From Argyresthia goedartella (taxonomy: Eukaryota > Arthropoda > Insecta > Lepidoptera > Argyresthiidae), in contig OX463818.1 in NCBI GenBank assembly GCA_949825045.1, forward strand, positions 30,892,906 through 30,956,905: DNA of 64,000 nucleotides. The letters are read 5' to 3'. Shown here in pieces: positions 9,634-20,827 of this stretch; position 1 is the stretch's first letter; the number at the start of each line of letters is the position of its first letter. The notes beneath the pieces are model-generated. The model worked only from the letters and a program-made list of their open reading frames with translations. It ran no database searches and was not told the origin of the DNA. Both the position numbers and the translations under genes were made by a program.

Positions 9634-9884
9634 CGACCCGAATGGCCGAGTCGGCAGTGACCATGCCTACGAAGCCAAGGGTCCCGGGTTCGAGTCCCGG
9701 TGGGGGCAAATATTTGTTTGATAGGAACGGATGTTTGTACCCTAGTCATGGTTGTTTATCTATCTAAGCATAATATGTATCTATATAACTATATGTATCG
9801 TTGTCTAGTACCCAAGATACAGGGAATCCTAGTTTGGGGCTGGATCAATGTGTGTAAATCGTGTTCAAGGTATTATTATTATTC
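9634..9884 (+). mobile_element. SINE type A, best copy
   Basis: About 250-bp tRNA-derived SINE with a perfect A box (TGGCCGAGTCGG) and B box (GGTTCGAGTCC), spaced as in a tRNA gene. The body contains GGATGTTTGTACCCTAGTCA, then AGTACCCAAGATACAGGG and AATCCTAGTTTGGGGC. It ends with CAATGTGTGTAAA and (TAT)n. It is the reference copy for 651-787, 8807-8998, 42206-42441 and the divergent 17372-17625. Confidence 0.9.
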
Positions 9885-10160
9885 TTTGCGATAGTTTTTT
9901 ACTAAGATAATTGTATAATTTTGATAGAGACAATACTCGTATTTCTCAGCCTTTTAATTGTCATTTACATATGAGTATTGTCTACTCACAGTTTAAGATA
10001 AACCACTCAACATGAGTTTCTCTAATACGTTACTTAACTATGAACTTTTGTATGAGAATCCTTGGATACCGCTCACTTTACTATTGAACTGTGAATGGTT
10101 CTCAAACCGTGAATGCAATTTAAAGTGTTGATACTTTAACACACGTAGGTACCTTCAATG

Positions 10161-10300
10161 ACATTTAATTAACGGACCATATTTTGGGGAATGATAGTAC
10201 CCATCAATATGAACAACTTTCCCCAAGAAACATATTATCGCAAATAAAAAAAAACGTCTCTAAGTACATTGACCCAATCAGCTGATTACAAGTCTCAAAG
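10161..10300 (+). mobile_element. MITE family G, 3'-truncated
   Basis: Starts TGACATTTAATTAACGGACC, which matches the inverted right end of the copy at 19843-20042. The core AACAACTTTCCCCAAGAAAC and ATCAGCTGATTACAAG is shared with that copy. The right inverted repeat is missing. Confidence 0.7.
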
Positions 10301-10720
10301 AGGAAGGAAAGTATCGAAGAAAGTCGCCATATTTTTTAAAGTTAAGGATATTCTATCTTAATCTTATCTCAATCTAACTAAAATTTGAGCAAAGGCCTGT
10401 GCCCGTCGGTGGCGACATTAGTTGGCTACATACCCGTATGATGTGGTCCGACCGATTTCGGTCACGGCGCCCACTTCAACTTGTCGTCTGCTCGTGTGCT
10501 CGCATATGGCTTACGCAGCCAATCTTCCTTGTGAAGATCCTCGCGCACTGCGGGCATGTGAGTTCCCCATTAATATAGAAGTAAAGAATTTGCGCAGGTG
10601 GTCGGACTTTCAATTCGTCCCGTTTAGCGTCATTCTCAGCGCGCCGGCGAATTTACTTCATTACCCGTTGTAACTGTGAATAAAACATGTTTGTATATGT
10701 CTATCTACATTATTATATAA
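10301..10720. other. Spacer with RTE-tail scrap
   Basis: Contains an RTE/SINE-C-like tail at 10390-10440 (AAAGGCCTGTGCCCGTCGGT, GGCTACATA). The 83-codon open frame at 10422-10673 starts inside this scrap and has no known motif, so it is not called. Confidence 0.5.
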
Positions 10721-11013
10721 GCTCCGTGGTCTAATGGGTTTCAGGCTTGCTTCTCGCACAGGAGATGCACTTTCGATTCCTGACCATGTACCAATGAGAT
10801 AATTAATTTATCTTAAGTACACTATACGGACGTTCTAACAGTGATGGAAAATATCGTGAGAAAACCTTCATTACTCCATAGCTGCGGCGATGGGCTAGCC
10901 TCCTGTCACGCAAAATGGAGTATCGAATAACTGGCTCAAAGTGGGCACAATTGTGCCTCTGCCACCCCGTAAGGGAAAAGGCGTGACGCTCTGTTATGTT
11001 GTTATTATTATTA
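10721..11013 (+). mobile_element. SINE type C2 (tRNA head, long body)
   Basis: tRNA-derived head GCTCCGTGGTCTAATGGGTT with A box TGGTCTAATGGG and a decayed B box. The body is unlike 6310-6597: TACCAATGAGATAATTAA, CGGACGTTCTAACAGTGATG, ATGGGCTAGCCTCCTGTCAC and GGGAAAAGGCGTGACGC, then (TTA)n. The only other full copy is 51640-51920 (-). Fragments lie at 30252-30420, 33005-33128, 41558-41620, 44478-44530, 53575-53630 and 62160-62205. Confidence 0.85.
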
Positions 11014-11687
11014 AGGTATATATACGCTCTAACTATTCTGATCACACTTTGAGAAATGCTGCCGTATCCAACTGCCGCATAACCCACGCGCTGAGATTTC
11101 GTCACAATCGCGAGTAACTAGGCCAAGTACGCTTCCTTTCAATCTAATGGCTAATTTAGATATCTGTAATTTACTAGTTTATTGTTGAAATGGTCTGCGG
11201 GTGCACGTATCTGGTTGGAGCTTGGAACCGTTCTCTTTCGGCCTTCGTGAGTTAGGACTTAGGGGGCTTAGGTGTCTAGATGTTATGACCCGGCTGGTTG
11301 TATGAATCACGCAATTTAGCGTTCAGTAATACTACCACACGAAATGTACCGGCACCGTCGGAGACCTGTGCTGCCTGGCGGCAAACCGGGAGGGATATTC
11401 GGAGCTGATTGCCACAACCATTTTAGCGATGCAGTTTTGGATCCTAAACTCAACATCACCATGGCAACCGTCTCCATTCCAATACACCGTAATTGGATTT
11501 ATTTTACCTTAAACCCTCTTTGAATATCAGATGGGAACACAACAAAATACTCCCGTAACTAACAAATTTTAGATTTATTTAACGTTATAATATTTTTTTA
11601 AAGTAATACCGTAAGCACTGTAACTTCGTTAATTATTTTTGAGCCGACTAGGCCTAGTTGAATGGCTTATAAAATAAAGAGAACAAT
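11014..11687. other. Spacer without recognised gene
   Basis: Unclassified DNA of ordinary composition. No gene, tRNA or terminal repeat recognised. Confidence 0.5.
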
Positions 11688-12018
11688 TTAAATGACCACC
11701 ACAATATATTTTTCCTACCCATAATGGTTAATTGCTACAAAGAATGGGGAAATGATCACCAAAAGTTGCAGAAAATATCAGGGCAAAATATTGAGGTAGC
11801 TTAAGTGAAGGGTAAAGGGGAGAGCAAATCGAAGCCCCCTTCATCCTTCGTGTTAGTTTGAACATGTAAGAACAACAATAATAAACTTAAGTACACAAAA
11901 CATAAAAATAAGTTAGGTGATCATTTATCCAAACACAATTTGGTGGTCCTTTACTAATTCTGGCGGTCGTTTAGAATTTATTGGTAGTAAAATAGGTGCG
12001 TTTTTGGTGGTGGTTTAA
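11688..12018 (+). mobile_element. MITE family H (GGTGRTC repeats)
   Basis: About 330-bp non-coding element. It starts TTTAAATGACCACCAC and ends GGTGGTGGTTTAA, inverted ends. Variants of GGTGRTCRTTTA recur inside: inverted in the left part (AATGATCACCA), and direct at GGTGATCATTTA, GGTGGTCCTTTA and GGCGGTCGTTTA on the right. This layout suggests iterated transposase-binding sites. A second copy is inverse at 20078-20403; scraps are at 2580-2662 and 27605-27725. Confidence 0.8.
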
Positions 12019-12462
12019 ACATTTGGGATTGCGCTGGCAACACTGGCGAATAGGTTGTAAATAAAAGATTAGATACATTTTATTGATTTAAAAATACTTT
12101 AATACAATTTTCCAAGTTTATCGCATTTGTTATACGTATTAATTAAGTGTATTTTGTGTTAACTGGTGCATAAGTGTATAAAATTCTAATAGTTATCCTA
12201 TTTTGTGTATTTAAAAAACGTAACGTTGACGGTTGAGTATTTTATTTGAAATAATTTGCTACTGGGCTATAATTAACGATATTTTCAATATAACTAATTA
12301 CTTAGGCACGTAAAGTGATTTGGAATTACTTTGTTTTTTGTTGAATAGCTTATTTTTTTTGCACATTTCGTTAATCATAACCTCAATTTAAGTGACTGCT
12401 TATCAGCTGTGCTACAGCCGTGCTTCAATCTTGCTTTTTACTGTTGTTTTATTTTGTTTAAA

Positions 12463-14064
12463 ATGCCAACAACCAGAAGTGAGGCAGCCCGTCAACTAGA
12501 AGATAACTTAAAATTAGCTTTATATGAATTAAAACAGTGTAAGGTAACCAATGAGCAGTTGCTTACTGAAAGGGATGAAAGTGAGAAGGAGGTGTTGCTT
12601 ATTGTTAATAATAACTTAAAATTAAAAAGTGAGATGGCAGAGTTGCACAACAAGTTCCTTGATGTGACGGGAGATAGGGATCGGCTTCAGCACCTGGTAG
12701 ATGGCTTCGACCGGAGTGGCAGTGCGTTCGAAGATGCCCTGAGGCGTATTGCTGTCCTGGAGAAGGAGCTTCGCGACGCACGTAACGAAATTTCTGCACT
12801 ACAAACTGCAAACGATAGCCTCAGGTCGGGGCAGACCCAGTCACTCTTTGAGCTGATCACTCCACCTGTAGCTTCTGTCATCTCACCCATAGATCAAAAT
12901 TCAACTGTGACAATTGATCTCACGTGTGATAGTCCTAATAGATCGCAATCAGTAACCACTATGAGCTGTAGTAAAAATAAATTAAAGAAATATGTTAAAC
13001 TGAATAATTATATAAAAAAAACACAAAAACTAGCTAATAGAAATAAAATATTTTGTAAAAATGTAAATTGTAGCAAGGAACGTGTCGAATTAATTAACGA
13101 AATCGATGATTGTAGATTATGTTTGGAAAAAACTACAGAAAAGTACGAATGTGACACACGGCGACTCCAGTCAGAATGCATATTTTAAACTCATCATTAC
13201 AAAGTATTACACGTAAATATGAGTCAGCACAATACGAAATTAAGGAACATGTGTCGGCTATGAATAGTTTGTTGGAGACGTGTAAGTATAATTATGACAC
13301 TTTCATATCTTTGACCGACAATCACATCTGTGATTGTAAACAAGCTCCAGCGGACTGATCCGTGCCGACCGTGTGTCCCGCCGAGCAGCCGGCCGAACAG
13401 CTGATACTGACCCAGGCGCCGCCGTCAGTCGACTTGAGTACTAATAGTGTTATCAATAACGCCTCCTTCTCTCGGACAAAGGATAGGTATATAATGTACA
13501 GCGATGAACTTGGAAAAAATATGGGTTTACAACTTAGTGCGCGTGGGCCAGGCAATATTAAATAACTGTATGCCTGGCGCCACATATTCACAAATATTAA
13601 ACAAAGTGTTGTCATCGCAGTTTTTAGAACCAACCACCCTAATTATTTTAATTGGTAGAAGGGAAAATGTATCTAAAAAACTAATTACTAAATACTTTTC
13701 CAAATTAAATTCTTTACAAAATGTAGATAGAATAATCTTGTTTGCGTTTACCTTCAGCCAATCTTTGTCACAACATGAAAATCATATAAGACATGATTAT
13801 AATACATTTATACACACATTGACATGTCGTCATACTGAAAAATTTCATTTCATAGACACCAATATTTGTATTGGAAAATATTTTTATTTGACTAAGGATA
13901 GGTATTACCTATCTAGGTTTTATACAAAACAGATAGCACAGTCACTATCTTATTTTATTTTGAACTCAGTCAAGTTTTTGACTAATGAAACGCCTGCTTC
14001 TATTGAGCAGTGTAATAATAATGACATGTACTCCTTGGAATCTGTTCCAAGCTCTTTAAATTAA
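12463..14064 (+). pseudogene. LINE copy A ORF1 (coiled coil + esterase-like), frameshifted
   Basis: The ORF1 protein of CR1-type LINEs binds element RNA and aids reverse transcription. From ATG 12463 (MPTTRSEAARQLEDNLKLAL) the first ~130 residues form a long heptad-rich coiled coil. The frame ends at 13188, overlaps a second frame (13176-13358), and a third frame continues to 14064. The last part has CMPGATYSQIL and TTLIILIGRREN, resembling the esterase/SGNH-like domain of CR1 ORF1. Near 13535 it lacks 2 nt that copy B retains (rc 26448), causing a frameshift. Catalytic status of the esterase-like part is not assessed. The gene is broken in at least two places. Confidence 0.75.
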
Positions 14065-14186
14065 CCCATAGGACAACAGAGAGTAACTCTGGCAGTAATA
14101 TTAATATTTGTATAAATATACCTTCATCTTGCCCATTAAATCAAGTTACTAGTAATGAAAAATGTAAAAGTAAGAATATTTTAAAC

Positions 14187-17007
14187 GTGGTTCATCAAAA
14201 TATACAGGGCATGTTAAGTAAAGAACTGGAAATTGAGCTATTCATGAACTGTAATAATATTGATATTTTATGTATAACAGAGCACTTTTTAAAGAGTTAT
14301 CAGTTCATGTTCAACTTTAATAACCACGACGTTGCTAGTTCGTTCAATAGAAAAACAGCTGATCGCGGTGGCTCCTTAATACTTGTAAATAATAGTTTTA
14401 AATATAAGGAACGAGTTGACATAGTGAGCCTGTCTGTTGAGCGTACCATGGAAATAGCCTGTATTGAACTTGAACAACTTATTGTAATGAGCGTATACAG
14501 ACCACCAGATTCATCCTTTGATTTATTCGAAAAGAAAATGGATGAAGTGTTGATTAAAATCAGCGATAAAAACATTTTTTTTATAATTTGTGGTGATTTT
14601 AATGTTAATCTGTTAGAGGATAATAATATTTGTACTAGATTAAAATCTTTATTTTTATGTCACAACATGAACTATCTGTTTTTGGAGCCTACTAGAATTA
14701 CTGCAACATCTGCTACCTGCATTGACAATATATTTACTAACATTACGCCCATTTTCAAATCGGTCATCAATAAATTAACCTCTGATCACTCTGGTCAGAT
14801 AGGTATATTCAATATTAAAATAAAAAAAGGACCAAAAAGAGGATATTACATGTGTGCCCGTTAGTGACACTCGGCTTGAACACTACAGGAATAATATTTT
14901 AGATAAACTATGGGAAATACCATACAGTGACGATCCAAATTTGTTGTACAACTCAGTATTTAACCTTGTCAAAAATGAATATGATACGGTATTTAAATCA
15001 AAAACTATAAAAGTTAATAACAAAGCTTTGTTTAGTGATTGGGCGACAGTTGGAATTCATAGGAGCAGACGAAGATTATATGAACTCTATGAAGAGAAAT
15101 CATATAACAAAAATACGGCCTTTCTAGATTATGTTCGTAGTTATTCAAAAATGTTTAAACGCGTTTGTGCCGTAGCTAAATCTAATTTCATTAAAAACAA
15201 AATTGAATCTAGTAGCAATGTAATGAAAACGACTTGGCAAATTATAAACAGAGAGACTGGAAAGTCCAAAGCTACACATAATAACTTCAAGCTTAAGATA
15301 GATAATCAATTGCTAAGTACAGACCTAGAAGTAGCAAAAGCTTTCGCAAATTTCTTTACGGACATTCCAGTTTCAACAACCAAGTCTTTAAATTCATCTC
15401 CCGCTGCTGCTGAATCTATACTTAAACAAAACTTTGAGGAATGTAAAACAGATTTTAAATTTAGGCACGTAAATAATGAAGACATTGTAAAAGCGTTTAA
15501 ATCCCTGGATATGAAAAAGACAGCTGACGCCCATGGTCTATCAGTAAAAATTATTAGTTCCATTGTAGATTGTATTGCACCTCACCTTTGTTGTATATTT
15601 AATCAATGTATAGATAATGGTGTGTTTCCTGACTTGATGAAACTAAGTAAAGTTATACCTTTATTCAAAGCTGGTAGTACATCAGACCCCACCAATTTTA
15701 GACCCATATCGATACTACCAACGCTTAGCAAAATATTTGAAAAACTCATACTTAATCAATTGCAAAGTCATTTTTATATCAATAATTTAATTCATATTGC
15801 TCAGTTTGGTTTCACAAAGGGTCGTTCAACAGCCGATGCTGGTGTTGAACTAATCGACAATATTTTTGATGCCTGGGAAGACGCAATGGATGCAATAGGT
15901 GTCTTCTGCGATCTATCCAAGGCTTTTGATTGCGTCCATCATGACAATCTTGTCAGGAAGTTACGCCATTATGGTGTAAAAGATCAGGCCCTTGGCCTTC
16001 TGGAGTCATATCTAACAGATAGGGTTCAGATGGTCGATGTTAATGGGAAAAGATCACCTGGGTCTTCAATAAGTATGGGCGTACCGCAAGGTTCAATTCT
16101 TGGTCCTTTCTTGTTTTTAGTATATATTAATGATTTACCTTACCTTGTTAAAGCAAAACATGGGTTAGTATTGTTTGCCGATGATACTTCTTTGATATTT
16201 AAAGTTAAAAGACAGCAATCAAATTATGACGAGGTAAACAATGCTATCTCTAGTATAGTGAACTGGTTTACTGTTCACAATTTATTACTTAATGAAAAGA
16301 AAACTAAATGTATTAAATTCGTGTTACCCAATGTGAACCCGGTAACTACAGATATATTTATAAAAGGACAGAGATTGGACCTTGTGCAGTCGACTGTCTT
16401 TTTGGGCATTACTTTAGACGCCAAACTACAATGGGACCCTCATATAAATAAATTGTCGAACAGACTGAGTTCGGCAGCGTTCGCAGTTAAAAAAATTAGA
16501 GCTCTTACCGACGTAGACACCGCTAGACTAGTCTACTTTAGTTACTTTCATAGTCTAATGACCTATGGTATTTTATTGTGGGGTCACGCTGCGAATGCTA
16601 ATAGTATATTTATTCTGCAGAAACGGGCTGTTCGTGCAATTTATAGATTAGGGCCTAGAGTGTCACTGAGGGAAAAGTTTAAAGAAATCAATATTCTGAC
16701 ATTTGTGTCTCAATATATCTATGACAATCTTGTGTATGTAAAAAGAAATATAACTAATTTTCAGAAGTACAGTGATATACACAATTTTAATACTAGAAAT
16801 AAAGACAATTTGGTTGCTTATGTAAGCCGACTACATAAAATTAGTAATTCTTTTAAAGGCAATTGTATACGCTATTACAATAAGGTCCCTACTGATATTA
16901 AAAACTTACCTTTAGACAAGTTTAAAATAATAATAAAACAGAAATTGTATAAAAAAGGTTACTATAGGATATCTGATTACTTAGAGGACAGATGTCCATG
17001 GGAATAG
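14187..17007 (+). pseudogene. LINE copy A ORF2: endonuclease + reverse transcriptase, one frameshift
   Basis: ORF2 nicks target DNA and copies the LINE RNA at the nick. The apurinic-type endonuclease is recognisable by QNIQGM, CITEHF (Glu), YRPPD, ICGDFNVN (Asp) and TSDHSG (His). An extra A in a 7-A run at ~14822-14828 (copy B has 6) shifts the frame. The rest continues from 14854 as 717 codons. Its RT shows VIPLFKAG, FTKGRST, FCDLSKAFDCVHH (motif A), MGVPQGSILGP and the catalytic FADD at 16174-16185. The stop is at 17005. The ORF2 frame is open into the end of ORF1 with no ATG near its start, so ORF2 translation may be coupled to ORF1. Apart from the single-base insertion all catalytic motifs are present. 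Confidence 0.88.
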
Positions 17008-17104
17008 ATTGTTTGAGTAACAGGCTATTTCGATATATAATTAGCATTCATTTTGTAATTTGACAATATTTTATTTAAAAAAGGAAACGCAAAAGATGCG
17101 ACGA

Positions 17105-17138
17105 CTGTGGAGTTTCTTCGGTGAGCTCTTCTCCACAG
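17105..17138 (+). other. 3'-UTR hairpin of LINE copy A
   Basis: CTGTGGAG and CTCCACAG form a perfect 8-bp stem around an 18-nt loop. The same hairpin is kept in copy B (23090-23123). Position between the ORF2 stop and the tail repeats suits an RT recognition structure. That role is inference. Confidence 0.55.
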
Positions 17139-17214
17139 ATTCCGCCATTGTGTTAGTGAAGTCACCCAAAAAAATGTAATGACGGATCTAAGTGATGTAA
17201 CAACATCCTATGGA

Positions 17215-17250
17215 AATAAATGATTTTTGATTTTGATTTTGATTTTGACA
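17215..17250 (+). repeat. LINE 3' tail (ATTTTG)n
   Basis: AAATAAATGATTTTTG followed by repeated ATTTTG units marks the 3' end of LINE copy A. The mirror tail of copy B is at 22978-23020. Confidence 0.8.
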
Positions 17251-17371
17251 AGCCTAAAATAAATAAGATAAAAAAAAGACTTGTTTTAAGACGGTCGTGG
17301 TAATTTTGCAAATCCAGTATAGGGGAGGAACTTAAAACCCTCCAATTCCCAGCCTCACCTGGTAGATGACA

Positions 17372-17625
17372 GATTTAGCCTAGCGGGTAGTGACCGTGCC
17401 TACGAAGCTGACGATCCTGGGTTCGAATCCCGGTAAGGGCAAAATATTTGTCCGATGAGCATCAATATTTGTTTCTTACTCTTGGATGTTTTCTATGTAT
17501 TTATATAAGTTTTAATCCCTATTAAAATATATCGTCGTCTAGAACCCATAACACAAGCCTTGTTGAGCTTACTATGGGCCTAGTTCGATGTGTGTAAGAT
17601 TGTCCTCTAATATTTATTGAATTAT
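17372..17625 (+). mobile_element. SINE type A, divergent
   Basis: A diverged type A SINE. The head is TAGCCTAGCGGGTAGTGACC (A box TAGCCTAGCGGG), with GGTTCGAATCC as B box. The 3' module is recognisable as CTAGAACCCATAACACAAGC and GGGCCTAGTTCGATGTGTGT. It lies 120 bp after LINE copy A. Confidence 0.8.
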
Positions 17626-17636
17626 TTTATTTATTT

Positions 17637-18122
17637 TATCTACAACCGTATCATAAACCCTCTTTAATGCGTCCAAAAACCTCACGTTACGACCAGCATA
17701 ATGATAAACTTCTTGGTAAAAACTCATTTCTTATCTGAATACGATACATTATGACCATAATGTACCAAAATTTGTTAAATTATGACATTCAAATTTCGAA
17801 CGCCGACGCCCACCTGCGTGCCGCCCCTAGTTTGTCTATGAAGTTGGTACTACAGAATAAGCTAAACACTGCAGAGCAATGATCAATGCCACAATGCCGG
17901 TCGAACATACGGTTCCTGAACACATCAAGGAGAGCTTATGATATGTGTGTAGATATACTAGTGTATGTAACTGTACATTAATTATGTACATACACTATTT
18001 AGGTTAGTTAGGCGTTAAAACTCGAGTGATATTATAGTGAAACTCGCCTTCGAGTTGTTTCATAAACCCACTCTCGAGTATTAATGCCCTCCATTATGTA
18101 GCAGTCACATAAACTACTATTA
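17637..18122 (+). mobile_element. Fold-back MITE family F, partial
   Basis: Core plus right arm of family F. The core is bounded by imperfect inverted repeats, ATCTACAACCGTATCATAAA at the left and ATATGTGTGTAGAT at 17942-17955. The right arm (ACTCGAGTGATATTA, CACTCTCGAGTATTAATGCC) follows to 18122. Confidence 0.8.
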
Positions 18123-18673
18123 TTTATTTAATCATGTTTTCCAGACCCAACTGATGTATTCAAGGAGAACCAATTATTTCGATTCAGATTTTTCGAGCGT
18201 GGGATGGATGGAAAGAAGATCTTTTCGAAATATCTTCTACCACAGAATTACAAATCGTAATATTGCAATACCATTAAAAAATTGCTTAAAATAGGTATAC
18301 GTTTTTCTTCTTTATGACGTCAAGTATTGTCTGAGCTCTTTAAATGATTTTCTCTCCAATACTAGTTTGAATTCATGCTATCCGCATTCACCTTTAAAGG
18401 TACAAAGGGCTTTTATGTTGCCATTTCTATTACTAGCAAATCGTTTATTAAAGCGAATTTCCTCAAAGGTATTTTTTTCTCAGTTCTGCTCGTTTCCACG
18501 ACTCGAGTCATTTGTTTTTATTTGCTCACACACCCACAAAGTTCTAGCTTTGCGTTTCGACATTGCGTTTTGGTTCTGAGAATTAAATGTCACTAAATAT
18601 TTAAATGAAACCTAGCTTGGGTTAGTTGCACCGAGGAGCACCGAATAGACGAAAACGATTTTGAAAGAAAATA
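18123..18673. other. Spacer without recognised gene
   Basis: AT-rich spacer. Two short overlapping open frames at 18367-18596 in different frames have no known motif. Confidence 0.5.
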
Positions 18674-19166
18674 AAACCGGCCAAGTGCGAGTTGGACACG
18701 CGCACCGAGGGTTCCCCACAAACGCTTTGTTTTGTAAAGGTACTACAAATTTACTGTTTTCAGTTTTTTTTCCTTTATTTGTGCTGCAAGACCTTGCTTC
18801 GTGCCAAATTTCATGATTCTAGGTCAACGGGAAGTATCCTTTAGGTTTTGGTTCCCTTGCGAATATCAAGCAATTTCGGCAAAATATATGGTGGTATCTT
18901 TTGATTGCGTTTACCTATAAGTTTTTTTTTGACAACTTCAAGAGACTACTGACTTGAGTGATCGATATTAATTTAAACTTGTTAACTCTACGTGTTCCTA
19001 AAGATGATCTTGACAGACGGACAACGAAGTGATCGTATAAGGCGCTACGCAGACAGAAGAAGGCGTAAGGCATAAGGCGTAATCGTTTGATCTTCAAACG
19101 TACCTTACGCCGTGTTCTGTCTGCGTGGGGCCTAAGAATTAATTTTCTCCTTTTAAGGCACGGAAC
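18674..19166 (+). repeat. ACCGGCCAAGTGCGAG interspersed repeat
   Basis: Begins ACCGGCCAAGTGCGAGTTGG, continues CACGCGCACCGAGGGTTCC and ends GGCACGGAACCCTAA. It is a variant of the GGTTCCGTAC family. The interior (CAACGGGAAGTATCC, GATCTTGACAGACGGAC) is shared with the inverse copy at 61340-62143. A local inverted repeat (AAGGCGTAAGGCATAAGGCG / CGTACCTTACGCC) lies at 19060-19110. Confidence 0.7.
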
Positions 19167-19842
19167 CCTAAAAAATAAAAAAGAACGAGAACGTTGATTA
19201 CTAATCTTCAGTTCTACTATTCCACAAAATTTTGTTAGAAAATAGGAGTGAGCATTCTAAAGATGTACCTTTTTATAGTACCGTTTCTCGATTGCAGCAA
19301 AGTCGTATCGCTTCAGTCACAGCACACATTAGCTAATGCCAAAAACAAGAGTCACTCCGCACATAGATTCAGAGAATATACAGAAGTAATAAAAACATAA
19401 GTTATACTAAACATTAACAAAGATAGACAGACACCACACATTTATTACTTACTTATCCAACCCATGGCTTGTATTTTACTTTACCAACTCCTTTATATGT
19501 GTACTTTCCAACGGTATAGCAACTTACTGAAAAGACGGGTCGCATTAGCCGGGGTCGTTTATCAGAGTGATAGATCATCTGCCGCGTCCTGGGCGAGTTG
19601 GCGCAGTGACAAATGTTGTGGTCAGGTAAAAAGCGCCAAATTTCACTTAACCGTGGCTTAACCGTTTTCTGATGGCTATAGGCTGTAGGGTTGGCAGGCG
19701 CAACAGCCGATTTATACATCGATAAAAGAACAAAATATAATATTAATGAAAAATTACAAAAATAACCCACGCCGCCGGATATCAAAACGTAACATATGCA
19801 TATTTATACATATGCATATGCATATGCGTAACATATACATAT
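19167..19842. other. Spacer; ATATGCAT microsatellite at its end
   Basis: No gene recognised. Bases 19790-19845 are a self-complementary run of ATATGCAT-type words (CATATGCATATGCATATGCG). Confidence 0.5.
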
Positions 19843-20042
19843 GCACATTTAATCATATTTTAGGAAGCGATAGTATCCGTCATTATGAACAACTTTCCCC
19901 AAGAAACATTTGGTCGCAAACGAAAAAAAAAATTGTTTCCCCCCTAGTAACTTGTAATCAGCTGATCGGGTCAATGTACTGAGGGACAAATATTTTTTTC
20001 CACTTTCCATTTCCCAGAATATGGTCAGCTAATTAAATGTCA
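19843..20042 (+). mobile_element. MITE family G, both ends
   Basis: About 200-bp element. Its right end ATGGTCAGCTAATTAAATGT is the inverse of the clean left end seen at 10161 (TGACATTTAATTAACGGACC). Its own left end is decayed (ACATTTAATCATATTTT). The core AACAACTTTCCCCAAGAAAC is shared with the other copy. Non-coding. Confidence 0.7.
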
Positions 20043-20077
20043 CCTTGTATATTTATATACATCTTATACTTATAATT

Positions 20078-20403
20078 ATCACCAAAACCGCACCTTTTTT
20101 ACTACCAATATTAAATACTAAATTCGTAACGACCGCCAGAATTAGTAAACGACCACCAAATTGTATTTGGATAAATGATCACCAAACTTCTGTTATGTAC
20201 TTATGTTTATGTTTTAAGGTTTTTTTTTGTTGTTCTTACATGTTATATTCTTCATGTTCAACCTAATACGAAGAATAAAGGGAAAAAAACTTTACCCTTC
20301 ACCTAAGCTACCGCAGTATTTTGCCCTGATATTTTATGCAACTTTTGGTGATCATTATTTACCCATTTTGGGTAGAAAAAAAATATTTTGGTGGTTATTT
20401 AAA
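20078..20403 (-). mobile_element. MITE family H, inverse copy
   Basis: Inverse of 11688-12018, with AATTATCACCAAAACCGCACC at the left and TTTTGGTGGTTATTTAAA at the right, and the same iterated GGTGRTC words inside. It starts ~35 bp after MITE G. Some insert length differences are seen in T-runs. Confidence 0.75.
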
Positions 20404-20827
20404 TTTTTGTCTATAATTAAACATCAATATAAGGCAAGAACCGTATCAAATATGGCTTATTAGTTTCTGAGAAGCCCCCAAGCGTCAACCATTACCTCTG
20501 CTGCAGTGCACCCTGGTTGCCAACAATCGTAAAACTGAAAACATGATCTGAAATTATAGGCGTTTAATGCTAAAAACCAGATCGAAATCAGCCAGTAATT
20601 TTCCTTGAAAATGGTCACGGATATACATACACACCAACAACCTCTAAGCCCAAACGCATGTATGTAGGTGCCTCTTCCGCTCCGTTCCGTCCGTCTCGTG
20701 GGTAAAAAAGATGAGGACATTCTGTGAGCTCTGTGAGGAGATGATGTCGTAGGCTCAGTAATGTTTTAGGCACTCGCTTATCACCATAAAGACTAAATGG
20801 TGAACAAAAGTCACAGGCTCTGATAGG
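20404..20827. other. Spacer without recognised gene
   Basis: No gene or repeat recognised. An 86-codon open frame at 20460-20720 (-) has no family features. Confidence 0.45.

Larger units (their letters stand above)
12019..17250 (+). mobile_element. CR1-like LINE, copy A, near full length
   Basis: Non-LTR retrotransposon with a probable 5' UTR (to 12462), ORF1 (coiled coil plus esterase-like part), ORF2 (endonuclease plus reverse transcriptase) and a 3' UTR. It ends in AAATGATTTTTGATTTTG and further (ATTTTG)n repeats, as CR1-type elements end in short tandem repeats, not poly(A). The exact 5' end is uncertain, and no target-site duplication was found. A nearly identical, inverted, 5'-truncated copy lies at 22978-26480. 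Both ORFs are frameshifted, so the copy is probably dead. Confidence 0.85.

Noticed and set aside
9634..9710. tRNA gene from the A and B boxes
   Set aside because: The same head recurs five times with one SINE body, and the acceptor ends do not pair well. It is a SINE head, as are those at 4263, 6310, 10721 and 58046.
15306..15563. 85-codon antisense ORF in LINE copy A (and 24420-24677 in copy B)
   Set aside because: A shadow of ORF2 on the opposite strand, duplicated because the LINE is duplicated.
18367..18596. Two small overlapping ORFs
   Set aside because: Different frames over the same AT-rich DNA; no motif.
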